From Pegea sp. RAD2-039 (lineage: Eukaryota > Chordata > Thaliacea > Salpida > Salpidae): 64,000 nucleotides of DNA. Position 1 is the stretch's first letter. Each line of letters starts with the position of its first letter. The translations under genes were made by a program, and so were the position numbers. Positions 12,262 through 24,803 of the stretch are shown here, one piece after another. The stretch is taken from NCBI GenBank assembly GCA_034620365.1, contig JAQGEQ010000345.1, positions 186,001 to 250,000 on the forward strand. Reading direction: 5' to 3'. Under the pieces are notes generated by a model. The model did not search any database and was not told the origin of the DNA. It saw only the letters and a list, made by a program, of their open reading frames with translations.

Positions 12262-13030
12262 TCTAAAACAAAACAATCATAGAGATGAAAATGACATCAA
12301 CAGTTTATTAAATATAAGAATATAAACATAACTTAAGATTAAAATACTTTGAAATCAAATTATACTTTCATAATAAATTCAAATATTATCTCAGAAAGTA
12401 AATAAATAAATTGAACATAATTTTAAAAAATATTAATCATGAAATTATTAATAAGTTTTATTTAAATATATATAAATATTCAAAAATGATTTGATAGCAA
12501 AATTTTGTATAAAACACAATCAAAAATTATTCATGAAAAAGTTTAATACCATAGACTCAACTTCAAATAAATTTGATCATTTAATCATAAACTTCATTTG
12601 CTTTTAAACTAAATAAATAATCAAATTTTATCAGCAGAAATTTCAAACTTTAAATTTATATAACTATTGAAATAAAAATCAAATAAATAAACCAAGACAG
12701 CATTAAAATATTAAATATATTAATATCAAACACAGCATTTTGAATAACTTTATAAAGCCAAAACTTTTAATATAGCTAATTATAAAAATAAATATCAGAT
12801 ACAGAAAATTAAGAAATTTTAAATACAAATATATAAAGAAATCATGGGAAAAACTAAAATTATCACAGAAAATTTAACTGAAATATAAATATTACCCTAA
12901 AATAAAAAATAACTAAACACATAAAATCGATAAACTGTATTCAACAGAAATTAATTATCGATAAAATAAAATAACTTACAATGTGACTTCTCGATTAAAG
13001 ATATCTCTGTAACGTAGTTAGTCAAAAGGG
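12262..13030 (-). promoter_or_regulatory. RPS21 non-coding first exon, 5' UTR intron and TOP-like start
   Basis: Non-coding exon at about 13030-12981 (donor GTAAGT at 12979), then an AT-rich intron to the acceptor at 12264-12263. The exon appears to begin with CCCTTTTG at 13030, a TOP-like start comparable with the CCTTTTTG at the FAU leader. The start site is inferred. I searched the RPS21 introns by eye for snoRNA boxes and found none convincing. Confidence 0.5.
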
Positions 13031-15128
13031 CTGATAGTAGATTTCTATCCAAAATTTATCTACAGTCAATAAAAACACTATAAACTAAAACAGCCAAAAT
13101 AGCCTAAAGAAATTATATGAAGTAATTATAGAAAATCTTTGATTAAAATTAGGCATAGAAGAGCTGTATTTACTAAAAAATATCATTTAAATGAAAGTAA
13201 AAACTAAAAGTTGTAAGATTTTATGATTAACTTTAGGATTATAATGAAAGTTCGACACTTAGAAAAAATGAATGATCTGCAAATATCTATTGAAACTATA
13301 ATAAATAATTCTATCTTCAATACGAATAAAAAAAGTAAATAACATAGTAGTAAGGAAAGAAAATTATAAATTATTTCTGTAAAGAAAATTATTATTTTAT
13401 TCTTACTGTAAAAATTATTTTTAACTACTAGAAAACTAAAAAATAACCATTTATACTATTTAAACTGTTGTTATAAAATAAATGTAAATTAATGCTAAAT
13501 AATACGTTATAAATAATTTTCTATAATTCTGTGAAAATGTGATAACATTTAAGAAATGCAGTTCTCAGTGAACAGAAAAAATTTCAAGTAATAACTTGCA
13601 ATAAAAAAGTATAATTATTTCATATGGTACAGAAAGATTGGAATCATTAACATCAAAGAGAAGTACAGCGAAAAGGTAGAAGACCTTTTTAAGAGGTTTA
13701 AAGTAAGTTACTGCTGCTAGCTCAACAATTCTTAAGTTTTACTATTATAAGATAACTATATAATAAATAAATAAATAAATATGAAAATACGGCTTTCACA
13801 CGAAGCCATGACGGAGTTTTGTTGTCTAAAGGTTTTTACAGGTCAACGCCCGAAAATCATGATTAAAACTTTTCTGAAACTTCAAACAAAAAATTTTAAG
13901 GATTTTGCATTAGTGTAAACTTTCAAACTAAATATATAAGTTTATACAAATTGTGTAATACATTTAAAAAATAACATAGAAGGTTTATGCTTCAAAGGTT
14001 AATAATATTAGTAGTCTTAATAATAGTAATAGTTATAGTTAACAAAAACTAAAGTTATAACAAAAAATAAAAAGACAGTTTTATTCAATTGACCGTAAAC
14101 CCATTTCATACTTACTATTTATAAGACTAATTATAAGACAGTAAAACTAATTTTATTTATCGTGATCAGTTATTAACTAATAATCGTATCAAGTCATCTT
14201 TTATTTAAAAAATTTGTTTGGCTTTTTATAGAGTATCAAATACTCTAACAATTCTAAAAGTTTTATTTTATTCATACTTTAAGAAATTAGCTTTTTTGTG
14301 TTTTCGATTGTAAAACGATTTCGTTTAACTAAAAAAATAAAGGTAGCATAGCAATTATTAAAGAGAAAACATAAGCTATTTAGTTTATCTATTCTTTCAT
14401 TATACAGACATCAAACTCATGAATCTTTATATTTATATTTGTGTCTTCAAATATGTTTTCATTATTTTTATTTGTTGAGTTTTTGTTATAAACCTAATTA
14501 AATAAGACAATGATGGAATAAATTTGTTTTAACTCATTTTATATATAAATATTAAATAATATAGTCTTAAATTTTGATTTATCAACATATCACACAAACT
14601 TAAATACTTTTTAAGAAGCTTGATAAATTTTTTGCTATTAAACTGAAATTCTCCTTGCTTAGAAATGTATATGGTGAGATATCACCAAAAGAAAAAAAGG
14701 TTTGAAGAAAAAATTACATTTAGAAAAAACAACTTTTTTCCACTCTTGTATAAAAGCATTTTCACCTTTATGCTAATAATTCTCTGAACAAAATTTTATG
14801 CAGTAATTAAATGATCTCATTTTAAAATTTACTTTAATATGAAATATGATTGGCTGATAAAAAATAGTGAGTTACTTTATTTATTGAAATAAATAAAAAT
14901 TTTTACAAAAATATATTTTTGTCAACAATAAATTTCTTAATTAAAGTATTTAAGTAAAGAAAGACTCGTTTCTAAATCAACCAATTACTGCATCAGATTT
15001 ATTGAGTGTTTATTTCAAAAGCTGTTTAGCAAGTTTTTAACCATATTTGTTATTTGAACGAGTAAAATACTTAACTATAAAGTTTCAATTTTATATCACT
15101 ATTTAAAGGTATTGAAATTATATAAATT
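13031..15128. other. AT-rich intergenic region with a tailed repeat-like patch
   Basis: No gene. A TAAA/AAAT microsatellite at 13761-13780 adjoins a GC-richer block with a hairpin GGCTT...AAGCC (13791-13807), listed separately as a possible short interspersed element. The rest is simple AT-rich DNA. Confidence 0.45.
13761..13865 (-). repeat. Possible SINE-like or LINE-tail insertion
   Basis: Seen: a tetranucleotide tail of the (TAAA)n kind at 13761-13780 directly beside a compact GC-richer block, containing a 5-bp stem hairpin at 13791-13807 and the string GGTCAACGCCCG at 13841-13852. A block like this with a microsatellite at one end is typical of short retroelements read on the minus strand. 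No second copy is present in this window, so identity is unproven. Confidence 0.25.
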
Positions 15129-16645
15129 ATGCTTGGGTGTATTATTCATTGCTATTTTGGAAGCTGTTCAAAACAAAATAAGAATGATGAAAATGTACCT
15201 CTTAAAGTTTTAAGATCAGTAAAATGCATCGAAAAGCCGAGAAGTTATAACAGCTCCTTTATTCATTCAGAAAATAAATCTATCTGCATTGAACCTCCAG
15301 GTTTGTAAAAAAAAAGTTAAATAGAAAAATTTATGAATGAATAATTTTTGGGTCGCTGGTTTTGATACAAAGTATGAAAATTGGATTTTGTGCTAAAGGA
15401 TATTTTTAATAATTTATCAATAGTTAACATATATTGTTATCTTTATAATTACCTTCTCATGTCTCAATTTTTTTGTAAGACTTCTTGAACATTTTCAAAT
15501 TTTCAGCTGGGGCACTAAAGTTCATTTCAATCTGGGATTACAATGCAAAGACACTGGATCATCTATCTTTTAAGAAACATGAACGTCTATATGTTTATCC
15601 ATTGTAAGTTTGATTTTTACATATCTATCAACTCCTGGTCACCTTTGAAATCACTTCAAACATTGAATTGAACAAAATCTCTCTGAACTTTTAACTTTCT
15701 CTGAACAAACCATTGAATTTGTAGAGATAAGAACTATTACTTGGCTAGGTCATCGATAACTGGTCAAACAGGACTTATTCCAAGACCTTACGTCATACCA
15801 AGCACAGAATACGAAGGGTAAAAACAATAATGACATCATATTACGGTCATGTGACATTTTATGCTACTAGATGGTTACGAGATAGAATTACTCGAAAAAA
15901 TTGTGAGTTTGAGCTACATCAGAGACATCCTGGAAGCTTTATGATCCGAGAAAGCGAACGGATGCAAGGTGAGAAAGATCTTCCTGATCTAATCCGGATC
16001 TAATTTGTTTATCTCAGGTACATATGTCTTGTCAGTAAGAGATAAAGTTAAGAGAACAAGAAAAACTGTTAAACATTATCGAATATCACATTCTGACCAA
16101 AATGGGTTTTCTATTAATGGACAAGCAAGTTTCAGGAACTTGCCTGAGTTGATTGAATATTACAGAAGTAAGAAGATCAAATCAACTTCAATTAAAAAAA
16201 CTGAGTAATAAGAATAAGAAATATTTTAGCAAAAGTTTAAATATATAAAGTTTAAACTGATACAACCTTTAATATTTGTACATTTTACAGAATTTGATGA
16301 TGAACTTTGCTGCCAGCTCAGTAAGCATCAAGAAGATGAAGATAAAATCATCATTTCAGAAGATCGACATGATTTATGGGAAGCAGATTTAGAATTGGTT
16401 GAAACGACCAAAGATTTACATGAATCTTTAAGTAGGTCATTCAAACATTTGAAAAACACATACAGCATGTAATATGCAAATTAAGTTCTAATGTCAACAA
16501 AATCTTACCAATAGCAAACCATGAAGAGATGAAAGACGAACAAATTGAAAAGATCAACTTCCTGTGCTGCCAGTTCTTTCGAAGCTCTCGAACTAAACTT
16601 TCAAAAGTGGCTCATTCTTCATCAACCGACCAATCATCAGCATAA
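15129..16645 (+). CDS. SLA: Src-like adaptor protein (SH3-SH2, no kinase domain), SLAP family
   Basis: Seven coding exons (15129-15300, 15507-15603, 15725-15817, 15871-15968, 16018-16167, 16291-16431, 16515-16645), all GT-AG and in frame, encode 293 residues. Residues about 60-114 are an SH3 domain (ISIWDYNAKTLDHLSFKK, GQTGLIPRPYV). Residues about 122-213 are an SH2 domain with GSFMIRESE (phosphotyrosine-binding Arg147), VKHYRI and LCCQL. After SH2 there is a DLWEADLELVE stretch resembling the Src SH2-kinase linker, then an 80-residue tail with no kinase. This layout and the words GSFMIRESE and ELCC match vertebrate SLAP, which damps receptor and Src-type signalling by competing for phosphotyrosine sites. 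Unlike SLAP the N-terminus is MLGCIIHCYFGSC: no Gly2 for myristoylation, but several Cys that could be palmitoylated. Poly(A) signal AATAAA at 16821. Confidence 0.9.
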
Positions 16646-19600
16646 ACTCCCTGTATTGTACACAAATAGAAAATACTTTTACTATTGCTGAAATATATAA
16701 TTTTTTTCACTTTATAATCTAATCAACTCACAATTTTTGTAAATTATTTTCAATTGTTTGATTCAGTTAAATGTTTAATATTATTGTGTGTAAAAATTTA
16801 CAAATTTTATTTGGTTGATTAATAAAGTACCTTAAATAAAACTAATGTAAACTATTTATCAATATGAGTAATTGTGTATATTGTGTATGCTCATTCTTTT
16901 TTCTTTAATATTGTTGGACGATTAAGTAGATAACAAAGATAGAAAAAAATTTATGTGAAAAGTTTTATGACATACAACAACCTCATCACTTCCGGTGTAT
17001 ACAACAGACACTTAAAATGTTGAACTGATGATTTAAAATGTTTAAATTTTATGAAATGAAAATACAAATACTTTTTTATGTGAACAATATTTTACATTCA
17101 CTTTTTCACGATCATTAGAGCATATTTAGGAGCACATCAATAATTTAGATCACAGTTTAACGAAAATGTTTGACTATTCAGTTAGATTTAATGTCGAAAT
17201 ACTTATTATCTTGTTTAAAAGATAATCATAAGATAATGTATAAACTACTCTTTTTAACAAAACTGATTTTCTGACAGTTTGAAGCCTTAAGTTTTACCAA
17301 GAATCATATAGATTATAAAGCAGCACGAGTTTAGAGAATAGTGTGGTCGTATATGGTCGTACCATAAAACGTAATTTTACTTGATAACATCAGCTAAACT
17401 TACTAAATGTTGAAAAGCGCGTTCAAAAATAAAACACTTTAAAAGTTTAAACTTTTACAACAATCAAATGCTTCATGCACTTTAAGCCGTTTCAAAATCA
17501 ATGTAATTTTAGATCGTTTTATTTGAATTGTGATTTGAAACAATTAAGTCACTTTGAAAACTAAGATTTAGCTTTTTTTCTAGGTTTTGAAAAAGCTTAA
17601 GTTATGATATATATAAAATCTTAACTTGTTTTAAAAAGATTACTTTTAGAGTACAAATCATTACATAGGCGATGCAAAACTTAATTTGAGTTGAAACCTC
17701 ATAACTATTAAGACATAAATTTTCCTTCTTATACCCTTACACGGCATGTTATCTAAAAAAAATATTTTGTATAAAGTTGAATGAGTTCTTTTTTACTGTT
17801 TTAATATAAAGAAAATATAAAACAATTATATTTTTGGAATGATCACTACATTTTTTAAGACAAAAATACAAACTTTCCAAATTACAATCAACTTTTTTAA
17901 GTTAGAAATTAATAACGTATACATAATATATTGACATAAAACAGTATAAACTAATATTGAATTTAGTTTTACACTTTTCATTTAGTAGTTTCTTACATCT
18001 AAACTTCAAAGTAAATTTGTGTCAACTTGAATACTGAAGCTTAAATTTTCTTTGTTTTTCTTACAACAAATAGAAACTCGTGTTAAAGTGTCTATTGCAA
18101 TTACATCATTACCATAAAAGTAGTTTTTGCTATAAGATGAGATTTTTACTTTGAATCGATATTATGAAATTAAACAATTTTTTGTAATAGTTGTTCGAAT
18201 TTTTCTAATTTCATTGTTTGAATTTCTAAAAAATGTTCCAATATTAAATATTTATCGTTAAAGCTATGTTTACAAAGTTTGTTGTTTTTGTTGTTTATTA
18301 TTCGCCGTTAAAATTATTTATTATATTTTAACATCAATTTGATAAATTATTATTTATATACATCTAATTTTATATTATATATATATTTGGTTATAGCTAT
18401 GTGATCTTATTATAATTTTAAAACATTATTTTGAACTTTTAAGTTGAATTTAAATTAACTTTATCTGCTTTTTGGTTCATTTTCTAATAAACAGTTTGTT
18501 TAGGAGTGAATTGATTTTATTATGTTAAAAAACTGTCTACATAGTGTAATTTATTTGTAGTCTTATATTGAGTCTTGACAACTGCAAACATAAATTTAAA
18601 GTTTTTTTCTTTTATCCTTTAAAACTTATTTTCTTAAGATCTCTGTCTATATATCTTTAGTTGCATTGTTTAAATGCTTAAAATACTTTTTTATTCTTTA
18701 TAATTTTTAGCTTCTACAGCTGTTAATGTTTTTGTTTAAAGTTTAAGAAAAGTTTTCATTTTGCTATTTATTACTTCTTGTTTTATTTATATCTTTAAAT
18801 AGAGATATTTTATTATTTTTTTTATCTGATTTATCTTAAAATATTCATGAATTTTCCCTTTTGCTTATATTAGTAATAAGTTTTTATAAATTTAAAAATT
18901 TATTTTATTTATGCTTTAAATGGTTTTTAGAGTTTAAAATAATTTTTAATAAACTTTTTTATACTCATATTTTAATCAAATATTTTCAACCATTGTATAA
19001 AACTAAAACAATTTAAAAATTGTTATTATAATACTTTTATAATAAGTGTTTCTTTTGCAAGTTCTTAAAGTAATTTAAATTTATATGCTTTAAAACTTAC
19101 TTTCAAATAGACTTCAAATATTTTTTGTGTAAATATTTTTGATTAATTATATTCTATAGCTATCATGAAAGAAAGTAGAAATAACTTTTGAAGTTGTCAT
19201 GAAAGTTATTTAGTTATTCTATTTGACAATACTTATGAAAAGGTATTTGATTTTATGAAATGTAAATAAGTCATTAATTTGTTAGTTTAATTTGTGTAAA
19301 TGTTTGAGTGGTTTCACTGAGTGAAGATTATATAGCAGACTTCTTTTTATAAATAATTGATAGAAGTTAATTATTTACTTTATGTGATGAGAAAATAACT
19401 CCACCTATTTTTTTTCTCAGCAATATTTCTATAAACCTTTGGTCTAACTATTAGTGTAAAGAGATGTAAATATTAAATGATCTTCTTTTAATCAACCTTC
19501 TGAAGATTTCTTTAATTAAAAAGGCCTTGTTATTTCAATATAGTTTTATTTTATTAGAACTTGAAATAGTTATGTATCAAACTTTTTATTTATATTATTT

Positions 19601-20179
19601 ATTTTATACAAACATTTTACTTTTAAAAAGTTATTTTATATTTAAATCTGAAAAAATATTTTTTAAACTATTTTATTTTAACTTAAGAAATGACCACATT
19701 TATAATATTTAGTTCTTATTCATGACAATAAAAGTCATTCATTTCATACAATATCATTTCATAATGAATTTTAGAATAAGAATATTGTATGCGATAATTT
19801 TTTTTTAACCTAATTTTTAATATTATTTAATCAAATTTTATTTAAGCTGATTCATTTAAATTATTTTACCATTATATATACTTAACATAAATTAACTTTA
19901 GATAATATTAAGTAAACTTTAGGTTATTTTCATGTAGGTTTTGTGTTGTTTATAAATGTTGTAAAGGTGAATTATTTAGTTAATCACAACATCGTTAAGT
20001 TGATTGCACAAAAACAAGTGATTAATAGATGTAGTGTAACTACAGATCTATATTTAAGAAATATTTTTCTATGAAATTTTATGTTTTTTAGATATGTTGA
20101 ATACTTATAAGTTGTAGTTGTAATTGTTTGTCTTTTTGATTGTTATTTAATACATTTTTATACTTTAAATAATACACTC
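16646..20179. other. Extremely AT-rich gene-free region
   Basis: About 3.5 kb. The first 200 bases hold the SLA-like 3' UTR and poly(A) signal. The part from about 17700 to 20000 is dominated by T/A runs and ATTT/TTTA words; open frames such as 19527-19712 are low-complexity hydrophobic chance frames. No RNA gene recognised. Confidence 0.5.
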
Positions 20180-21771
20180 ATGGAAAAAGCTAACCAAAAA
20201 ACAGTACTTATAACTGGTGAGTTGTTAATAAACAAGGATATAAACTGATTAAACTCTAAAATAACTTTTACAGGTTGTGATGTGCCTGGAACTTATGGTT
20301 ATGAGCTCTCTCTACTTCTAGATAAACAAGGATACAATGTTTTTGCTGGTTGTACTGACAGTAATACTCTTGGGGCAAGATCACTGGCATCTAGAGGCTC
20401 AGAAAGTTTAGCAATTCTTCAAATTGATGTAACAAGTGAAGAAAATGTCAGTGAAGCTGTTGAAATGATAGAAGATACAGTTGGAGATGAAGGTAGTTAA
20501 ATATTGTTCAAAATATTTACTATTCTCTTCAAAGTTTGCTTTTTCTCAACTAAATCTCATTTATTTAACGGATGTTTGCCTCTTAAAGTAGTTATTTAAA
20601 AAAATTTACCTTCAGTCTATGAATCATCAACAAAAGTTGATTTGTTAATCTCTACAACTTCATAGAAATCCTTTTCAAACAGATTTTATTGTAAAAAAGA
20701 GTTGTGGCATCTAAAATCGACTCTCGCGTCATCTATGACGTCATTTTCACAGGTGTCTGGGCTGTAGTAAATTGCTCAGAGACTTACGTCATTGCTGAAG
20801 TTGATTGGTGTTCGACGCAAGACTTCCAAAACGTCATCAACGTCAACTTGATGGGGACTGTTCGCGTCACCAAAGCGCTTCTACCTCTGGTCCAGAAGTC
20901 ACGTGGAAGAATCATTAATCTGAGCAGCTCATCAGGTTCATCTTCGTTTTTTGCTCATCAGACATTTCATCAATTCTATTTATAGGTCTTCTATCGCGCG
21001 CGGGACAGAGCGCTTATTCAGCGAGTAAATTCGCGATCGAAGCGTTTAGTGATTCATTGAGGCAAGAGATGCACAAGTGGGGAGTATTTGTGTCTGTGGT
21101 TGAACCTCTCTTCCTCCCAGGTAACTTACAAAGTCACTTTCTCCTAACTCAAAAACTAAATCGATGAGAAACATCCCGTATGTAGAAAGAGGGATATTTT
21201 GATGATCTGTAGGTGATCTTTGGAAGACTTCTCAACCTCCTCTCTTCTTTTTATTTCAGATGCAGAAGAAGCTTTGTCAAGTTCAGCAACCGCTCAAGTT
21301 CTCAGCCGCATCCCGGAGGATAAAAGAAAAGTCTACGGAGGAGATTACTTCGGATCCTACATCCAATCTGCTCTTAAAGACATCGGAGCAAGTGATGAGA
21401 GCGCTAAGCTCCCAAAATCTCTCGAATTATCTGATCGAGGATACCACACTTGGAAAAAAGAAGAAGCTCCAATTAATCTCCGAAAAAGATCTTCGACTCT
21501 TCCTCAGAAGACCTCATACAAGTCTAACGAAGTCGGGACACTAACCCGGGCCGGAGGTAGCAAACTCAGTCGGACCAATCGAGTGCTTCACGCTTTAATG
21601 GACGCTGTGACGTCATCAACACCTAAAGTGCGATATTTTGTCGGGTCCGCTTATGAACAAGTTGTCATCTGCTGTGGTAGAAGTTTCCCGACCGCTTTCG
21701 TGGACACTTATATGACCTATGGAGCAATTTCTAATGTTGTGCCTCAACGCGTCAAAGAAAAATTTGATTAG
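20180..21771 (+). CDS. BDH1/SDR9C-like short-chain dehydrogenase with altered cofactor motifs
   Basis: Five exons (20180-20216, 20274-20492, 20753-20935, 20986-21120, 21260-21771) encode 361 residues of the SDR9C group (3-hydroxybutyrate dehydrogenase BDH1, retinol and 17-beta-hydroxysteroid dehydrogenases). Seen: Rossmann start VLITGCD, DVTSEENV, NVNLMGTVRVTKALLPL, GRIINLSS (catalytic Ser at 143-146), YSASK (Tyr157, Lys161), AFSDSLRQEM and a BDH1-like tail ALMDAVTSSTPKVRY. Odd: the Gly-rich loop reads TGCDVPGTYG, two residues longer than TGCDSGFG. The normally invariant NNAG is NCSE (92-95). The VEPG motif has become VEPLFLPG. The catalytic Ser/Tyr/Lys remain, so it may be an active enzyme with changed cofactor binding, or a dehydrogenase-like protein with a new role. 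Exons 3-5 are richer in CpG than the surrounding DNA. Confidence 0.88.
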
Positions 21772-23419
21772 AAGCCCTGACCACTTGATATTCACCGTCC
21801 ACTAACCACAGACAACTGGACCAGCTCAATCTTTGTCCAGTTTAAAAATTTTTTGAATAATATTTTTCGTCGATTGAAATAATTGAAATTATCAAAAAGT
21901 TTTATTTATTTGGTTATTTCCTTAGAAGTACTAACACTAAGCATCAACTTATTTGAGGCCAGCTTCTTTGTGCAATAATTTTAATATATATACGAGAATT
22001 GCAGTCAGTTGGTTGAAAATTTGAAGTACTCGCCATAAAGCGTTTCGTTTACATCAACTCTCTTACAACAAGTTTTATAAAACTTTCAGTTTTTTTTTGC
22101 GTTTTATGAAAGTTTATTTCGTTTACAAAACTGTTTGTTTTTCAAGCATGTCTGTTTTGATTTCATTCCATTATCGTTTCACGTTTTTCAATTTTAAAAT
22201 GTTTTTTTTTGTTGAATCGTTTAAATCTTGCAAAACCATTTCCATTTTCAGAATCTTCCATTAGATAGTGATTTGCATCAAAGATATTTTCTTATCATCA
22301 TCACACTAGTTAATTTCATGTTTTTTAGGCATTAATAAAACTTCATCATCTTCAAACACTAACTGTTGATCTTCATAAAAAGTTTTTTTTTATTTTGGTG
22401 AAATTAGTTTCAGTATCAAATATAAGTTTCATAAAATTGAAAAAAAGTTAAAAATCTTAAAAATTTGAAAACTAAATAAATTACTTTTTAATACTCAGCA
22501 AAAATATCAGAAAAATTCTTTCAAAAAATACCAATAATTAAAATCAAGTTAATCAAGAGAGTTTTTAGTAAAGTTTAGAAATGTTCAAACTATTTACTTT
22601 TGATTTCTTTTATCAATTTACATCAGAAACAGGAAACTTGAAAAAAACTTCAGTTCAATTTTCAATACTTCAACCACTAAATAAATCTTTAAAAATAATA
22701 CTTTCAATAAAAGAGTTTTGATTCTAATTTAATGAAATGATTATTTGAGCTGTTTATAAAAACTTAAAATCAATGAAGCAGATTTCGTAAGTTGTTAAAA
22801 ACCTTCAATTTTTTATAAAATATAAATTTACTTCAAACTGCAGAATCAGCTGAAATTTATTTTATGATGTGTGATAAAGTAAAGGAAATACTCTTTTCTT
22901 AAAACAACAACAAAAAATTAAACATTTTTTTAATTATCTCGACTAAACTACAACATTAAAGCTCGGTATTCAACTTTTTACCGAATATTTTATAAAATTT
23001 AGTTTCCTGATAATTAATATTAGATATAGATGAAATAATTTCTCAAAAAAATGTTGTTATGAAAAGAAATGTTTTAAATAAGAAAAATGTTTCAACAGAA
23101 AAGTGGTGAATGTTTCAATATCAACATAAATTTTTACGTTTGTAAGCAACAATTATATGATGAAATATATATATATAAATACTAAATTCAATCTGAGCCT
23201 TTTACTTTTAGTATATTCATTTGAAAAAGTCAAATAACAATTGAATATGTTTTATTATTAAAATGCCAAAATAAAATAATGACTTAACCAGATTAATAAT
23301 AATAATAACCAATCAGGAAATAACGTAGTAATAATTAATTGCTTGAAAATACCATCTTTTATTTTAAGTAGCTTATGCAATATCATATTTTAAAGATGTA
23401 TTTACAATCAATTAATTTA
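21772..23419. other. AT-rich intergenic region
   Basis: No supported gene. The 3' UTR of the dehydrogenase lies at the start. T-rich and A-rich runs make up most of the rest. Confidence 0.5.
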
Positions 23420-23930
23420 TAGTTTGTCCAAATCAATGAATAAACTGGATGCCTCCACAAAGAAACCTGTCATATGGGCTTCTGTGGTCGGTGATTCCGA
23501 TTCCGACAAAAATGCTTGCAAGTACAGAAGACATCAATACTATTAAATCACAATTTACTGACATCGTTAAAGATTCAATTTTAAAATTTACACCTTTTTA
23601 TGGCATTAAGAAAAACCCACATTTGCCAAAAATATTTAAGGAATTTACATCGTTTGAAAAACCTTCTGTACAAGCAAACTAAAGCAGACCCTTCCATCAA
23701 ATTTCTGTACAAAGATCTTTGTATAGTTTACAAGAATTACAATTCTAATTACTACTTAGGAAGAGAAAGTGCAGTCTTACCCTTAAGTAAGATTTTGGCC
23801 TTATAAATCACAAGCTTACGGCAAGATCTCAAATACTTCCCCTACTTGATAACAGCGACCAGCTTGTGATAAAACCTGAGAATAAATCTGAATTGCTAAA
23901 CAATCAATTTACTAGCGTTTGACAAAATCA
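23420..23930 (+). mobile_element. Non-LTR retrotransposon remnant, joined ORF1 and ORF2 pieces
   Basis: The 5' part (about 23420-23530) matches, nearly base for base, the ORF1 segment of the element at 50.7 kb, encoding LDASTKKPVIWASVVGDSDSD. It then jumps to reverse-transcriptase ORF2 pieces in shifting frames: FTDIVKDSILKFTPF, then the neighbourhood of KADPSIKFLYKDL, then LLDNSDQLVIKPENKSELL near 23840-23915, which is the N-terminal part of the RT region in CR1/L2-type elements. Frameshifts and stops show it is dead. The missing middle indicates an internal deletion. Confidence 0.75.
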
Positions 23931-24803
23931 TCTCTTTCTCTTTGTACGTTTTGTTGCAGAAGAAGAATAGTGGCAGTAGATGATGTCAGTATGGCAGTAG
24001 ATGTTCAAACACACTGTAGAAATTGGTCTATGAACTAGCAGCTCAGAATTTCGCTCACAGAGTTTAAGGAACTTTATATTAAACAAAATTAAACGTTTGC
24101 TTTTTTGAAAGTTGAACAGCTATAAGAAAATTATATCTAAGCCTTTGTCTCGCCCAATAAACCTTCAAGTTAGTTTAAAAAGTGTCAAACCTTTGATTTG
24201 TTAACCAAAGTCATACTCAGTGAATAAGGAAGGTTAGAGGATTTATTTATGTAAATAGAATCTTTTAAAATCTGCTAAAGATAAAAACTGAAATGACCAA
24301 AACAACAAACTTTGGTTTTAGAACATTTTATTTACAATTAAAGTAAAAATAGTCAGAAACATTTACTCAGTTGAAATGATTAAAAGAAGCTTTAAACACA
24401 CTCAAAAGAGAAATTATTTTTACAATAATTTAATAAAACATTCTTTTTATCCAATTTTTGCAATTTATCTTGTTGGTAACCTAAAAAAACATAAAAATCA
24501 TATAATTATGATAAAAACATAAATTATCTTATACAAAAAAATTAAATCTATTAACTACTTGTAATATTACTACATCTATTTCTACGCAACCATCAAATCT
24601 TTTAATTAACTTAAATAGTTAGAAAATTAAAAAAGTATCATAGCAATTTTTTTAGGAAAGTAACAATAAATGAACCATCAAATAACTTATCTTACTGCGC
24701 CAGTCACCTTATAGTAAATAAATTGAAAAGTTTAATCGATGCTAAGACAAGAATAAGTCTAAAAAAATATAACTTTTTACTCACTGATTTTAGCTGAGAC
24801 TGG
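23931..24803. other. Intergenic region left of the secreted-protein cluster
   Basis: No gene seen. Part of the first 200 bases could be further decayed retroelement sequence. The remainder is AT-rich and includes the 3' flank of the first cluster gene. Confidence 0.45.
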
